Shown here piece after piece: positions 16,811-25,826 of a DNA stretch of 64,000 bases. The translations under genes and the position numbers were made by a program. Position 1 is the stretch's first letter. Every line of letters begins with the position of its first letter. This stretch comes from an uncultured Lachnospiraceae bacterium (GTDB lineage Bacteria > Bacillota > Clostridia > Lachnospirales > Lachnospiraceae), in the NCBI GenBank assembly GCA_947628225.1, contig CANQYY010000013.1, positions 1-64,000 of the forward strand, given 5' to 3'. The notes under the pieces are model-generated. The model saw only the letters and a program-made list of their open reading frames with translations, made no database searches and was not told the origin of the DNA.

Positions 16811-19042
16811 TCATACAGATTGTATCGCATTTTTCAAATAATGGATAGATTTTTCCCGCTCTTCCCGCAATTTTCCACTCACAGCCTCCCAGTCAATTTC
16901 GCAAGCCATATCAATATCACGGTCATTTGCCATAATCCGGTTTCCGATTCCCAGACGGGCAAACAGATCCCGGAAACGGTATTCATCTTCAAGCGCATAT
17001 TCTTTCACACGCTCAAAAACATAAAAATCTTTTTGAAAAACAATCGACAGGCAGACTCCGTGATACGAATCCGTACAAACTGCGGCGGCGTTTTTGATCA
17101 GTGATATAAATTCCGCCGGTCCCACCGTTTTCTTATAATCCTGCATCCTATAGTCCGAATATCGTCTTGTTTTGCCGTCAATGGTATCTGTATTAATAAA
17201 AACAATCCGGTCAGCCCCGCATTTTCGCCGGAGCCTTTCAACAGACAGGCGGTAATGCTCTACACTGCCCAGAATATAGCAGCAAAGATACCTCCCCTCT
17301 ATCAGAGGCGGGGCGGCGGCCTTTTCCCAAAAAGTTTCTTCTACGGCAAGCGTCGGATCCAAAACGGTGGGAATCTCCTTATCCGTATAAGGGGAAACCA
17401 GCTCTCTTACCTTATCCTCTCTCCCGCTGATAAAGACATATCTTTCCAATGCCGCTTCTGCATTATCGTAAGTAAACTCCTCTGATTGCTGCATCGCTTC
17501 CAGTATTTTATCCCGCATCTGCCGGTACCGGAACATATTATAATTGACAGGCTCGCAGCCAAGATTGAAATATTTATCGCAAAAATCCGTGCGGGCGTCG
17601 TGGATATCTACTATATGTATCCCCTCGTAATTCTCAATAAAAAAGCGGTAATATTCCTTTAATCTCGCGTTGATTTCCTCGATTTCATGCGCGCCGCTGA
17701 ATTTTTCCTCCGGTCTGTCATAGCCCCAATTTTCCGTCAGATATACGCAATTCAATATAATCTGCTCCGGCTTCTTTGCTTTCTTCAGCAGGGCGATAAA
17801 GGCAAGGCAGTTCTTTTGCCATTCGCTAACAGGCATATCCAGCATCGGAACCCGCTCCCTGACCCGCAGCGGGAAGAACTCCCCTATTTCCTGATACGCC
17901 TCGCTTTCCGTAACAGTTAAATGGTTTTCCATATGGAGAACCGGGAATCTTTCTTCTAAAAAATCAATAACGATATAGGCGCTTTCCTCTTCCAGATAAT
18001 CCGGAAGGGATTTGTTTATATCATGGAACAGGGACTGCTGCCGGTATTCATTCGAGCAGGAAAGCCCCGCCATATCGATTGGTTTCTCCGTCCTGTCCGC
18101 CACCATGCTGGAAATCCCCGAGTTCGTGATATGCCATCCGATCTGTATGGAAGAATCATACCGGGAGCAAAGGAGAATGGCTTTCCGGGAAGTATATCCG
18201 CCGATGACCCCTATCTTTACCGTCGGTCCCGATTGTTCGATACGCCGGTAAATAGATTTCAGATCCCTCTCTCCCTTCTGCCACAGGGTATAAAATTTTT
18301 TTCTCTCTACCTTTTTCGTCTTTACAATAACAGCAGAGATTCCTTTCCCATTCCAAAAATCGGGATGGAATGACTGGATTCCCCAATAATCCCCCAATGT
18401 GATATCTGCGCCTGATCTCAGATTTCTGTAACGGCATTCATAACAGGACGGCCTCAAAAAATAGTAACAGCTGAAACCATAATAAAAAGCATCTTCTTTT
18501 GCCGCTACCACTTTCTTTTCCTTTTCCAGTTGATAGCTGACCGAAATTTTATCCCAGCCATTTTCTTTATCCCGGAACTGGAAATCGTATATCGCCCCAT
18601 ATTGGCTGCTGAGGGATTGGATATGTTCCCGGAACAGTTTATTACTCGGTACTCCATGGCAGATCAGATCTACTGTCAAAAGGGTGTCGTATTCTCTGCC
18701 TAAAAATGATTTCAGTCCGGCAATCTGGCACGGGGTGCCGGAAAACAGCACAAGGCGTCCGTCCTGTAAATATTGGCGGGCTTTTTTGTAACTATTTCCT
18801 ATTTGACTCTGCGCATATTTTGATTTTAAGATTTTTTCCAGCCCCGCTAACGTATCCGCCTCCTGATGCCTCACTTCAAAATCATCTGTTAATGCGGCGC
18901 CAAAAACAACCCCTCCCCGGCTGATCACAGAGCCGGCTATCTCCTGAAATACCCCGCCGGAGGTACTTTTTAACAGCTTTTCCTCATTCTTCAGATAACA
19001 GGCATATGCTTTACAGTCATATATATTTGGGGGATCCTCCAT
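16811..19042 (-). CDS. fusion: FrhB-like / DUF6270-like / pyruvyl-transferase-like
   Basis: 743 aa, three parts. (a) About 1-290: coenzyme F420 hydrogenase/dehydrogenase beta-subunit type, with STSGGVFQEIA, GTPCQIAGLKSFLG, LICHGVPSNKLFREH and CYECRYRNLRSGADITLGDY; the usual N-terminal ferredoxin part is missing. (b) About 295-560: IGVIGGYTSRKAILL onward, resembling the DUF6270/SGNH-like domain. (c) About 570-735: C-terminal half of a polysaccharide pyruvyl transferase (CTDSYHGVCLSIVF). In Firmicute glycan loci FrhB-like and pyruvyl transferase genes are common neighbours, so the fusion fits a surface-glycan pathway. AAGGAGG ribosome site lies inside the end of the GNAT gene. The reaction is not predictable with confidence. 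Confidence 0.68.
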   Translation of the reverse strand: MEDPPNIYDCKAYACYLKNEEKLLKSTSGGVFQEIAGSVISRGGVVFGAALTDDFEVRHQEADTLAGLEKILKSKYAQSQIGNSYKKARQYLQDGRLVLFSGTPCQIAGLKSFLGREYDTLLTVDLICHGVPSNKLFREHIQSLSSQYGAIYDFQFRDKENGWDKISVSYQLEKEKKVVAAKEDAFYYGFSCYYFLRPSCYECRYRNLRSGADITLGDYWGIQSFHPDFWNGKGISAVIVKTKKVERKKFYTLWQKGERDLKSIYRRIEQSGPTVKIGVIGGYTSRKAILLCSRYDSSIQIGWHITNSGISSMVADRTEKPIDMAGLSCSNEYRQQSLFHDINKSLPDYLEEESAYIVIDFLEERFPVLHMENHLTVTESEAYQEIGEFFPLRVRERVPMLDMPVSEWQKNCLAFIALLKKAKKPEQIILNCVYLTENWGYDRPEEKFSGAHEIEEINARLKEYYRFFIENYEGIHIVDIHDARTDFCDKYFNLGCEPVNYNMFRYRQMRDKILEAMQQSEEFTYDNAEAALERYVFISGREDKVRELVSPYTDKEIPTVLDPTLAVEETFWEKAAAPPLIEGRYLCCYILGSVEHYRLSVERLRRKCGADRIVFINTDTIDGKTRRYSDYRMQDYKKTVGPAEFISLIKNAAAVCTDSYHGVCLSIVFQKDFYVFERVKEYALEDEYRFRDLFARLGIGNRIMANDRDIDMACEIDWEAVSGKLREEREKSIHYLKNAIQSV

Positions 19043-19045
19043 AAG

Positions 19046-19843
19046 CTATATCCCTCCTTTTCCCCGGATAAATATATAGTCGTATGTCCCGTCAAAAGAA
19101 GCGCCCACTCTGTCGTTTGCCGCTTTGTTCCCAACTTCTATCCAGGCATAGGAAGAGTTTACCGGATAATGGTCGCGGGCATATTTATTCGCTTTTACTT
19201 CCAGATTGTATGTGATGTCCGCCGTCCCCTCGTTATAAATCTGATAGCCGTAATATTTCCTGCCTTCTATCTGATACATTAAAAAAGCAACGATTCTGTC
19301 GTTCTCCCGGTAGAGAAGCACCCAGTTCTTATCGATCATATCTGACAGCTGCTGCCTTGACGGGAGTCTGCTGACACGGTAATCAAATATCTTATATAAC
19401 ATGTCATACAGTTCCTCTGCATCCTCCTGCCGGGCAAATTCCCCGATGCTTTCATCATAAAACTGCTCTAAAAATAAGCTTCTCTTTGACTTTGGGCTCT
19501 CTTCCGAAAAATTGCTGTTTGTATGGCGCATTAAAGTCGTATAATGCTCAAATATCCCGGAATCCACCCACGGGAACTGCCGCATCTCTTCCCGCGATAT
19601 ATAATCCATAACAGCCCCCTCGGGGACATTTGCCAATAAATGGTTTAGCTCCTCCATATCGGTAGAGGCAAAGAAGCAGCGGACCAGATTTTCTTCCTGT
19701 ACGCAAAAAACAACGGAGTTTTCCCCAATCCAGGTTTCAAAATCCTGCTGTGAATTCTGGTAGGTCAGGTAATAATTTGTTACCAGCTTCTTTTTTGTCT
19801 TACGCAATGCATGGATAAATGACATCAACTGATCATGTTTCAT
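19046..19843 (-). CDS. GNAT-like acyltransferase
   Basis: 265 aa from the ATG at 19843, behind GGAGAG; a longer reading to 19885 has no site and runs through the preceding gene. The C-terminal half (about 130-255) has a GNAT-like profile (VSRLPSRQQLSDMI, NDRIVAFLMYQIEGRKYYG, ending AWIEVGNKAANDRVGASFDG), resembling acyltransferases of other polysaccharide or natural-product loci. The N-terminal half is a predicted alpha/beta region without a clear match. Substrate unknown. The three-base gap to the next gene implies coupling. Confidence 0.6.
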   Translation of the reverse strand: MKHDQLMSFIHALRKTKKKLVTNYYLTYQNSQQDFETWIGENSVVFCVQEENLVRCFFASTDMEELNHLLANVPEGAVMDYISREEMRQFPWVDSGIFEHYTTLMRHTNSNFSEESPKSKRSLFLEQFYDESIGEFARQEDAEELYDMLYKIFDYRVSRLPSRQQLSDMIDKNWVLLYRENDRIVAFLMYQIEGRKYYGYQIYNEGTADITYNLEVKANKYARDHYPVNSSYAWIEVGNKAANDRVGASFDGTYDYIFIRGKGGI

Positions 19844-20361
19844 CTTTTCTCTCCGTTTCCAAATTATCTGTTTCTTTATACGCATGAAAGACTAAGTCGG
19901 CATAGGCCAGAATATTTTTGGCTCCCCGCACGTTTTTCAATTCCCTGCATATCTCCATATAGTGAGATACGGAAGTAACGACGATGGCATCGTAAACAAG
20001 GGAGTCCAGATCTTCCTTCCGATAGATATGCTCCGGAAAATTTTTTTGGATTTCCTCTGCGTTGCCCATCCATTAGATAGATTTTATCAAACCTTTCCTC
20101 CCGTATGCTGTATCTGAATTTTTCATAATATTGACCCATTACGCCGTATATCACAATCTTTTTATATCCGTTGTTTATAAAATAGGAATCCAGCTTCCTG
20201 CCTACCATTAAATTTTCTTTTTCCCATTCTTTCAACAGATTGTTCTGATACATGGACTTGTTTTCCGGCGCATTGATGCAGATAAAATTTTCATACAGCT
20301 TTCCGGCAAAAAAAGACAGGAGGACAAGCACTGCCGTCACAATATAAAATAGAATTATCAT
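19833..20361 (-). pseudogene. frameshifted Rossmann-like membrane-anchored protein
   Basis: The frame from 20361 gives a hydrophobic anchor (MIILFYIVTAVLVLLSFFAG), then NNGYKKIVIYGVMGQYYEKF, a nucleotide-binding-type strand-loop-helix, and FDKIYLMD near 20075. The natural continuation (NAEEIQKNFPEHIYRKEDLD, then YDAIVVTSVSHYMEICREL) lies in another frame from about 20067 to the stop at 19833. A single-base change in the ATGGATGGGC stretch splits a protein of about 175 aa. It resembles the small nucleotide-sugar-sensing or dehydratase-like modules of glycan loci; function unknown. Both halves look well conserved, so the lesion is recent or a sequencing error. Confidence 0.7.
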
Positions 20362-20371
20362 AAGTCCCCTC

Positions 20372-21436
20372 TCAATAATCTGAAATAATCATCTCGCAAA
20401 AGTCCAAATTGCCAAGTTCCATTACCATGGAACTCCATGACAAGCCTGCCCCAAATCCTGCCAGACAGCATCGGCAGCTGCTATTTAGCAGCAGGCGGCT
20501 CAGGTTATGGGTAATGGCGACAGGGATAGTAGAACCGCTGGAGTTCCCAAAATTTTCCACCACGTTCATTGGTACTTTCTCCCATGGTATGTTAAGTTTA
20601 TCGGAGAGCTTTTGCAGCATAAATTTATTTGGCTGATGGAACAGATACCAGTCGATTTCCTCTTTTTTTACCCCGGCATACTCTAAAATCTCATCAATCA
20701 TGGGCGGAACTTCTTTTTGCACAAAATTAAACACCCGGGAACCGTCCATCCACAGCTCATCATAACTTTTCATAGTCCCATCGCCTATATCCACCGGGAC
20801 TGCCGTCTGCGGGCTTCTCGGCATCTTATAACCGCCGGCATGCATAATCAGGGCATCTCTCTGCGTCCCGTCGTTATAGAGGTTCATATAGATGTCCGGG
20901 GCAGAGCTGTCCTTTTCAAATACCGTGACCGCCGTGGCATCGCCGCCAAAAGATGCCGAAGACAGCTGGGTTTCTCTGTCCTTTCGGCACAGGACATCAC
21001 TGTTAAACACTACCGCCTTTTTGTCGCCAATCACATCCAACAGTAAAAACGCCTGCAGGGCGCCCAGCATGAATCCCACGCATCCCTGCGGGATATCCAT
21101 ACAGATCACATCCTGCGGCAGGCCGCATTCTCCGTGGATGATATTACTCACATGCGGGATAAAATAATCCGGGGTCAGCCCGGTAACCACGATAGCGCCG
21201 ATTTCCTCTTTTTTCAGATACCCTTTATCGAGCAGATAATTCATGCCGCATATGCAAAAATCAGAAACCGTGGAGTCCGCTTTGGCTGCTCTCCTCTTTC
21301 CAAAGCCCATGATCTTTTTTAATCTTTTAGTCTGTAGATTGGCGAACGGTTTTGTTTCCTCGTCATAATCGTATTCATTTTCAGGCATAACCGTGAGGAT
21401 TCCCGAAATTCTCTTCCCGCGAAAGGAGGTAATCAT
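20372..21436 (-). CDS. KAS III-like 3-oxoacyl-ACP synthase
   Basis: 354 aa. Thiolase fold with Cys119 (DIPQGCVGFML), His267 (LFHQPNKF) and Asn298 (FGNSSGST): an intact FabH-type triad. FGNSSGST is the motif of classical FabH; the two other synthases in the operon have YGNTS, so this one is a separate branch. Its ATG overlaps the stop of the upstream ACP gene (ATGA), making the ACP/synthase pair translationally coupled, with the adenylation enzyme just before. It probably condenses a starter bound to that ACP, or hands a product to it. Cytoplasmic. Confidence 0.87.
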   Translation of the reverse strand: MITSFRGKRISGILTVMPENEYDYDEETKPFANLQTKRLKKIMGFGKRRAAKADSTVSDFCICGMNYLLDKGYLKKEEIGAIVVTGLTPDYFIPHVSNIIHGECGLPQDVICMDIPQGCVGFMLGALQAFLLLDVIGDKKAVVFNSDVLCRKDRETQLSSASFGGDATAVTVFEKDSSAPDIYMNLYNDGTQRDALIMHAGGYKMPRSPQTAVPVDIGDGTMKSYDELWMDGSRVFNFVQKEVPPMIDEILEYAGVKKEEIDWYLFHQPNKFMLQKLSDKLNIPWEKVPMNVVENFGNSSGSTIPVAITHNLSRLLLNSSCRCCLAGFGAGLSWSSMVMELGNLDFCEMIISDY

Positions 21437-21663
21437 ATCGCTCCTCCGTTCTTTTTTACAACACCGGCAATCGCTTCCAGTGTTTCAAAGTTTTCAGGTA
21501 CGATATCCAGCCCGTCAATCGATATGTCAAATACAGAATCCAGTTCTGACACTAAAGTTACCAGATCAAAAGAATCTAAATATCCATCTTCAATGAAATT
21601 CCCACTGGCGCCAAAATCAAATTCCGGCCGGATTTCTTTCAAAATTTCCATGATCTTTTCCAT
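21433..21663 (-). CDS. acyl/aminoacyl carrier protein (2 of 4)
   Basis: 76 aa. Phosphopantetheine Ser31 in DGYLDSFDLVTL, the form typical of DltC and stand-alone peptidyl/aminoacyl carrier proteins, unlike the EWDS form of the other three. It lies 21 bases after the adenylation gene and overlaps the KAS III gene by four bases, so it is the natural acceptor of the adenylated substrate. Confidence 0.88.
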   Translation of the reverse strand: MEKIMEILKEIRPEFDFGASGNFIEDGYLDSFDLVTLVSELDSVFDISIDGLDIVPENFETLEAIAGVVKKNGGAI

Positions 21664-21684
21664 TTTATCATCCTCTTTTCTTTT

Positions 21685-23211
21685 TTATTCACTCAGCATA
21701 TGAGATAACTTTAGACGGTCTATTTTCCCGTTTGTATTTCGCGGCAGCTCCTCCATAACATGGTAAGCGGTTGGCACCATATACCGCGGGAAGGACTTTT
21801 CAAGAGCCTTCCGGATTTCAAGTTCAGGTACCCTGCCCTCCTCATAAAACAGTACGATGCGCTTGTTATTATTATCATACACTACGCAGCAATTAGAAAC
21901 CAGCTTTAAATTGTTTACAATTTCATGCTCAATTTCACCCAGCTCGATTCGGTATCCCTGATGCTTAACCAGACTGTCCTTCCTTCCCTTGAAATGGATG
22001 AGCCCGTCTTCCCCATATACCGCAATATCGCCGGTTCGGTAAATCAATTCGGGATATGCCTGATTGAGCGGGTTTTGCACAAAGACAGACGCCGTCTTTT
22101 CCGGATTATTATAATATCCCATGGCTAAGGACGTCCCCCTGACGCAGATTTCGCCCTCCTGCCCCTTTTCACAAATCTTATCCTCCTCGGAAAGCAGCAG
22201 GATATCTGTATTATTACAGGGTATTCCAATCGGCAGAGGCTCATCATCCTGAAACTCCCGGTCAACAATATAATAGATGCAATCAAGGGTTATTTCAATC
22301 GGCCCGTAGAGGTTGGCGAATACTGCCTGAGGCATATGCTTTTTCCAGTAATTAAACTGTTTGGTCGGAAATACCTCCCCCGCAAACCACACGGTTTTTA
22401 TATCCGGCAGCGGAATCTTCTCCAACAGATCCATATTGGCAATATTGACCATAATGGTAGGAACCCAGAACAGAAAATTTACTTTTTTATCCCGAAGTTC
22501 CATTAAAAGCTTCGCCGGGAAAACCCCCAGCGTACTGTCAAGCAGGACAATCGAAGCTCCCTTCATCATCATCAGGCATATTTCAAAATCATAAATATCG
22601 AAAACAATGGGGGATAACGCCCCGATTATCTCCTCGCCGTTAAAACCAAAGGTTTCCACCGCCCATGCCATAAAATCAAAAAAACTGCGGTAGTTTAACA
22701 CAACTCCCTTTGGCGTTCCGGTAGAGCCGGATGTATTAATAATGCAAAACGGGTCTGTATCAATTAATTTCTCCCGTTTTTCCTGCAGCAGTTCCTCCCT
22801 GACAGGCAATTCTCCAAATTCCAGCAAATCCATATTGACCGCTTTCATTCCGTATGTTTCCCAGTCAATCAAATCAAAGTACTTTCCATTTGTGATCACC
22901 GCTGCCGGCTCCAGCTGGCGGATAATATTCTGCAGACGCTGCGCCGGAGTTTTAATATCCAGATTATTAAATACATTGGAACTATACAAAATACCGATGT
23001 CCGCCACGACAGCATCCATCGATTTAGGAAGGAGAACTACGATGGGGCGGGACCCCGTCCCCGGCAGCTGCTCTGAGAGAAAGGTTCCCATCTGCCTTCC
23101 CTTCCGGCACAATTCAGAAAATGTGCAGGTTTCATCCCGATGAAGCAATGCCGTTTTTTCTTTATTTGCTAAAACTGTTTCCTCGAAATAATCTAAAATC
23201 GATTTATACAC
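21685..23211 (-). CDS. stand-alone adenylation enzyme (DltA/NRPS A-domain-like)
   Basis: About 508 aa from the GTG at 23211, which follows AGGAGG by six bases and lies just after the upstream stop; a reading from 23247 would overlap that gene. ANL superfamily: A3 loop NTSGSTGTPKGVVL, A5 NLYGPIEIT, A7 YRTGDIAVYGEDG, A8 GRKDSLVKHQGYRIELGEIE and the A10 lysine NGKIDR. The A4 core is FDIYDFEI, whose Asp sits where A-domains bind the substrate alpha-amino group, so an amino acid is favoured (inference). Activates a carboxylate with ATP and loads it onto the adjacent carrier protein, as DltA does for DltC. No condensation or thioesterase domain. Confidence 0.88.
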   Translation of the reverse strand: MYKSILDYFEETVLANKEKTALLHRDETCTFSELCRKGRQMGTFLSEQLPGTGSRPIVVLLPKSMDAVVADIGILYSSNVFNNLDIKTPAQRLQNIIRQLEPAAVITNGKYFDLIDWETYGMKAVNMDLLEFGELPVREELLQEKREKLIDTDPFCIINTSGSTGTPKGVVLNYRSFFDFMAWAVETFGFNGEEIIGALSPIVFDIYDFEICLMMMKGASIVLLDSTLGVFPAKLLMELRDKKVNFLFWVPTIMVNIANMDLLEKIPLPDIKTVWFAGEVFPTKQFNYWKKHMPQAVFANLYGPIEITLDCIYYIVDREFQDDEPLPIGIPCNNTDILLLSEEDKICEKGQEGEICVRGTSLAMGYYNNPEKTASVFVQNPLNQAYPELIYRTGDIAVYGEDGLIHFKGRKDSLVKHQGYRIELGEIEHEIVNNLKLVSNCCVVYDNNNKRIVLFYEEGRVPELEIRKALEKSFPRYMVPTAYHVMEELPRNTNGKIDRLKLSHMLSE

Positions 23212-23221
23212 GCTTTTCCTC

Positions 23222-24082
23222 CTATTGAACTGTCGTAACATTTCCATATGAATATTCTTTTACAAGCGGCTTGCTGTCATATGGTTCTGCAAGAAAACAA
23301 TTCACATCCCCTGTCAGCCATTCTACCGCTTTATCGTATGCTGCGCTTTCTGTAAAACAGGATACAAAGGAGTCGCCCAACTTCTGCTTCAAAAACAGAC
23401 CCTGGTCTATCAGCTCCTTTTCAAAGGAAGGCGGTACGCAGGGCGCTACATCTCTGTATTTTACATACAGAATATGTTTATCCTCTCTTATATTCCCGTC
23501 CTTATCAATAATGTGTCCCTGAAATTCCAGATCATAGCGGTACGGCACCCTTAGCTTTTCCTCCACATAGTGCATATGGGTGTGGCACTGTGCCAATTCC
23601 GCACCTAAAAACATTATCCGCGCATTTGGCGTCTGATGAAAGCGGTCGAAAAAGCTTCCCTCTCCCAGGGATTTATTTCCGCTTATCTGCGCCAGTTCTT
23701 TGTGGGAACCGATCACGCATACCGACATCAAAGGGTCTTCGGAGCGGACGGCATCTTCTCTTTTTCTTGCATATTCATTGAGCATTCCCATTTTACATTT
23801 CGTATTTCTGACATCATAATCTTCCCGGTTTCCATAGCTAAAGGTAAAAGTCGGGAATACGAGGGTATCGACACCCAGCTCGCAAATCGCATCGTATAAA
23901 ATCTCCATCAATTCTTTTCTTTTCAATTCCCGGTTTGGCAGCCCAAAGGACAAGTCCGTATGAATTAAAAGCACTTCGCAGTCATCCGCCCTGACCTTGC
24001 GCATGGCCTGTACCAGTCCGCCATAGGTTACCCACGACTTATCTCTGCTCTGGAACAACCTGAGGTTAGCATCTCGTTTCAT
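23222..24082 (-). CDS. AAC(3)-family N-acyltransferase
   Basis: 286 aa. Antibiotic_NAT fold: LLIHTDLSFG near residue 40, TLVFPTFTFSYG near 95, RSEDPLMSVCVIG near 150 and THMHYVEEKLRVPYRY near 205. Members outside resistance loci acylate amino groups in natural products or glycans from CoA- or ACP-bound donors. In an ACP-rich operon this is the best candidate to move the assembled acyl chain onto an amine (inference). A TAATG junction couples it to the SDR gene before it. Not evidence for aminoglycoside resistance. Confidence 0.82.
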   Translation of the reverse strand: MKRDANLRLFQSRDKSWVTYGGLVQAMRKVRADDCEVLLIHTDLSFGLPNRELKRKELMEILYDAICELGVDTLVFPTFTFSYGNREDYDVRNTKCKMGMLNEYARKREDAVRSEDPLMSVCVIGSHKELAQISGNKSLGEGSFFDRFHQTPNARIMFLGAELAQCHTHMHYVEEKLRVPYRYDLEFQGHIIDKDGNIREDKHILYVKYRDVAPCVPPSFEKELIDQGLFLKQKLGDSFVSCFTESAAYDKAVEWLTGDVNCFLAEPYDSKPLVKEYSYGNVTTVQ

Positions 24083-24825
24083 TATAATCTGCCTCCATCC
24101 ACATAAAAATTTCTTCCCGTAATAAACTTTGCGGCATCACTCAGCAGATAGGCTGCCATATTGGCAACATCCTCCGGCTCCCCTATCGGCATCAGGGCGC
24201 GCATTACGATATTTTCCTCTTCTCCCGCCATTTCTACAAAGGAACCCGCCATTGGCGTAGCAATCGGTCCCGGTATGATCGTATTTACCCGAATGTTTTT
24301 ATCGGACAATTCTACTGCCAGCGAAGTTGACGCCATCTCCAGCGCCCCTTTTGTGGCGGCATAAATACTCATACATTTTTGGGGATAATGAGCATTATGC
24401 GCCGACAGGCAGACAATACTCCCCCCGTTATTGTTATTCTTTTTACTGTAATGCCGGACAAGTTCGATAAAAGAAATAAAGTTTACCTCAAACATCTCCC
24501 GGATATTGTTTAAGGACGCCGCCTTGATGGGTATTATCTTTGCTATTCCCGCACAGTGAAGCAATCCATCCAATTTTTCCCCCGTGCTGCGGACGGTCTG
24601 GAACAGTCTGCCATACTCGTCAAAGTTTCTCAGTTCCAGTGGGACAACCGTATGTTTATCCCCCTCCATGCTCCGGCATGTTTCCTCTAACCGTTTTTCA
24701 TCCCGGCCCGTTAAAACAACAGAAGCCCCCAGCCGGCTTAGCAGCACCGACGCCGCTTTCCCGATTCCGGACGATGCTCCTGTTACCAATATTCGTTTTC
24801 CCGACAGTTCCATTGGATTATTCAT
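24082..24825 (-). CDS. SDR-family 3-oxoacyl-ACP reductase-like enzyme
   Basis: 247 aa from the ATG at 24825 behind GGAG. Classical SDR: cofactor loop VTGASSGIGKAA, LHCAGIAK in place of NNAG, Ser in CLSAHNAHYP, catalytic YAATK, RVNTIIPGPIATPM and the C-terminal ITGRNFYVDGG. NADP preference is suggested by TGRDEKR after the second strand. Expected to reduce a beta-ketoacyl-ACP to a beta-hydroxyacyl-ACP. It lies between ACP 3 and the AAC(3)-like gene. Confidence 0.87.
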   Translation of the reverse strand: MNNPMELSGKRILVTGASSGIGKAASVLLSRLGASVVLTGRDEKRLEETCRSMEGDKHTVVPLELRNFDEYGRLFQTVRSTGEKLDGLLHCAGIAKIIPIKAASLNNIREMFEVNFISFIELVRHYSKKNNNNGGSIVCLSAHNAHYPQKCMSIYAATKGALEMASTSLAVELSDKNIRVNTIIPGPIATPMAGSFVEMAGEEENIVMRALMPIGEPEDVANMAAYLLSDAAKFITGRNFYVDGGRL

Positions 24826-24859
24826 AGTAATCTCCATTTCAAAATGTTATAAGCAATTC

Positions 24860-25081
24860 TCATTCTTCCATGTTATTCATTAAATCAATGACCCTGATAT
24901 ATTGTCTGATTTCCGAAGCATGCGGATATTTGCCAAACTTTTCATCCATCATGGCGATCACGGATAAAACCGCCACGGAATCCCAGGTTTCAAAGTCCTC
25001 TAAAACCATATCCTCCTCTAATTCGTCTGCCTCGACCTCCAGAATATCTGCGATGATCTCTAACTTTTCTTCTCTGCTCAT
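24860..25081 (-). CDS. acyl carrier protein (3 of 4)
   Basis: 73 aa. Phosphopantetheine Ser35 in TWDSVAVLS; acidic ACP profile and the ending IRVIDLMNNMEE. Ribosome site AGGAGG before the ATG, 18 bases after the SDR gene. Flanked by the two intact SDR genes. Confidence 0.88.
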   Translation of the reverse strand: MSREEKLEIIADILEVEADELEEDMVLEDFETWDSVAVLSVIAMMDEKFGKYPHASEIRQYIRVIDLMNNMEE

Positions 25082-25099
25082 CTTCCTTCCTCCTATCTT

Positions 25100-25816
25100 T
25101 TAAACACCGGACGTAACCGGTATGGCAGCTCCCGTAATATGTGCTGCTTTATCCGAAAGTAAAAACTCGATTAAATACGCTATCTGCTTCGGGTCGATAA
25201 CCCCGAGCGGCATCTTGTCAATCCCCTGGTTCATCCCAAATCCGGCATCCTGAGAAACCATCGGGGTTGCCACATACGATGGCATAATCGTATTTACGCG
25301 TATTTTCCTTTTTAGAAACTCCTGCGCCATAACCTCCATGGCGCTGTTTAAGGCGGCCTTCGAGGGAGCATAAGCAACCTGTCCCTTAGATGGCCGGACG
25401 GCAGCCAGCGATGAGATTCCTATGATGCAGGAACCCTCCCCCGAATACTTTCTTTTGTAAAATTGTTTTCCAAGCTCTACAAAAGCCTGAAAATTTACCC
25501 GCATTATTTCTTCCACATTTTCCGGCGATATAGCGCGGACCGGGGTGGGATTCGCGAGTCCTGCCGAGTGAACCATGCCGTCTAACAGGATTTCCCGGCT
25601 GGCGCAAAATTCAAAAATTTTCTCTATCTCTCCCAGCTTCCGGAGATCGCAGGGAAAGAAACAGGCATTTTTTCCAATCGCCGACGCCGTTTCCCTCAGC
25701 CTGTCCTCATTTCGCCCTACAAGGATAACCTCCCCTCCCTGAGAGGAAAGGTAAAGGGCGGACTCCCTGCCAATCCCTGAAGACGCCCCTGTTATAAGAA
25801 TTTTTTTTCCCTTCAT
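25100..25816 (-). CDS. SDR-family 3-oxoacyl-ACP reductase-like enzyme
   Basis: 238 aa. Classical SDR: ITGASSGIGRESA, VGRNEDR (NADP-type Arg), VHSAGLAN, Ser in IGISSLAAVRP, catalytic YAPSK, RVNTIMPSYVATPM, ending ITGAAIPVTSG. Second complete reductase of the operon, 10 bases after the KAS III gene. The two are not close copies, so they may act on different beta-ketoacyl intermediates. Confidence 0.87.
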   Translation of the reverse strand: MKGKKILITGASSGIGRESALYLSSQGGEVILVGRNEDRLRETASAIGKNACFFPCDLRKLGEIEKIFEFCASREILLDGMVHSAGLANPTPVRAISPENVEEIMRVNFQAFVELGKQFYKRKYSGEGSCIIGISSLAAVRPSKGQVAYAPSKAALNSAMEVMAQEFLKRKIRVNTIMPSYVATPMVSQDAGFGMNQGIDKMPLGVIDPKQIAYLIEFLLSDKAAHITGAAIPVTSGV

Positions 25817-25826
25817 AAAAGACCCC

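Noticed and set aside
23222..24082. Aminoglycoside resistance gene
   Set aside because: The fold is AAC(3)-type, but its place in an ACP/SDR/KAS III operon points to biosynthetic acyl transfer; nothing in the sequence supports a drug substrate.
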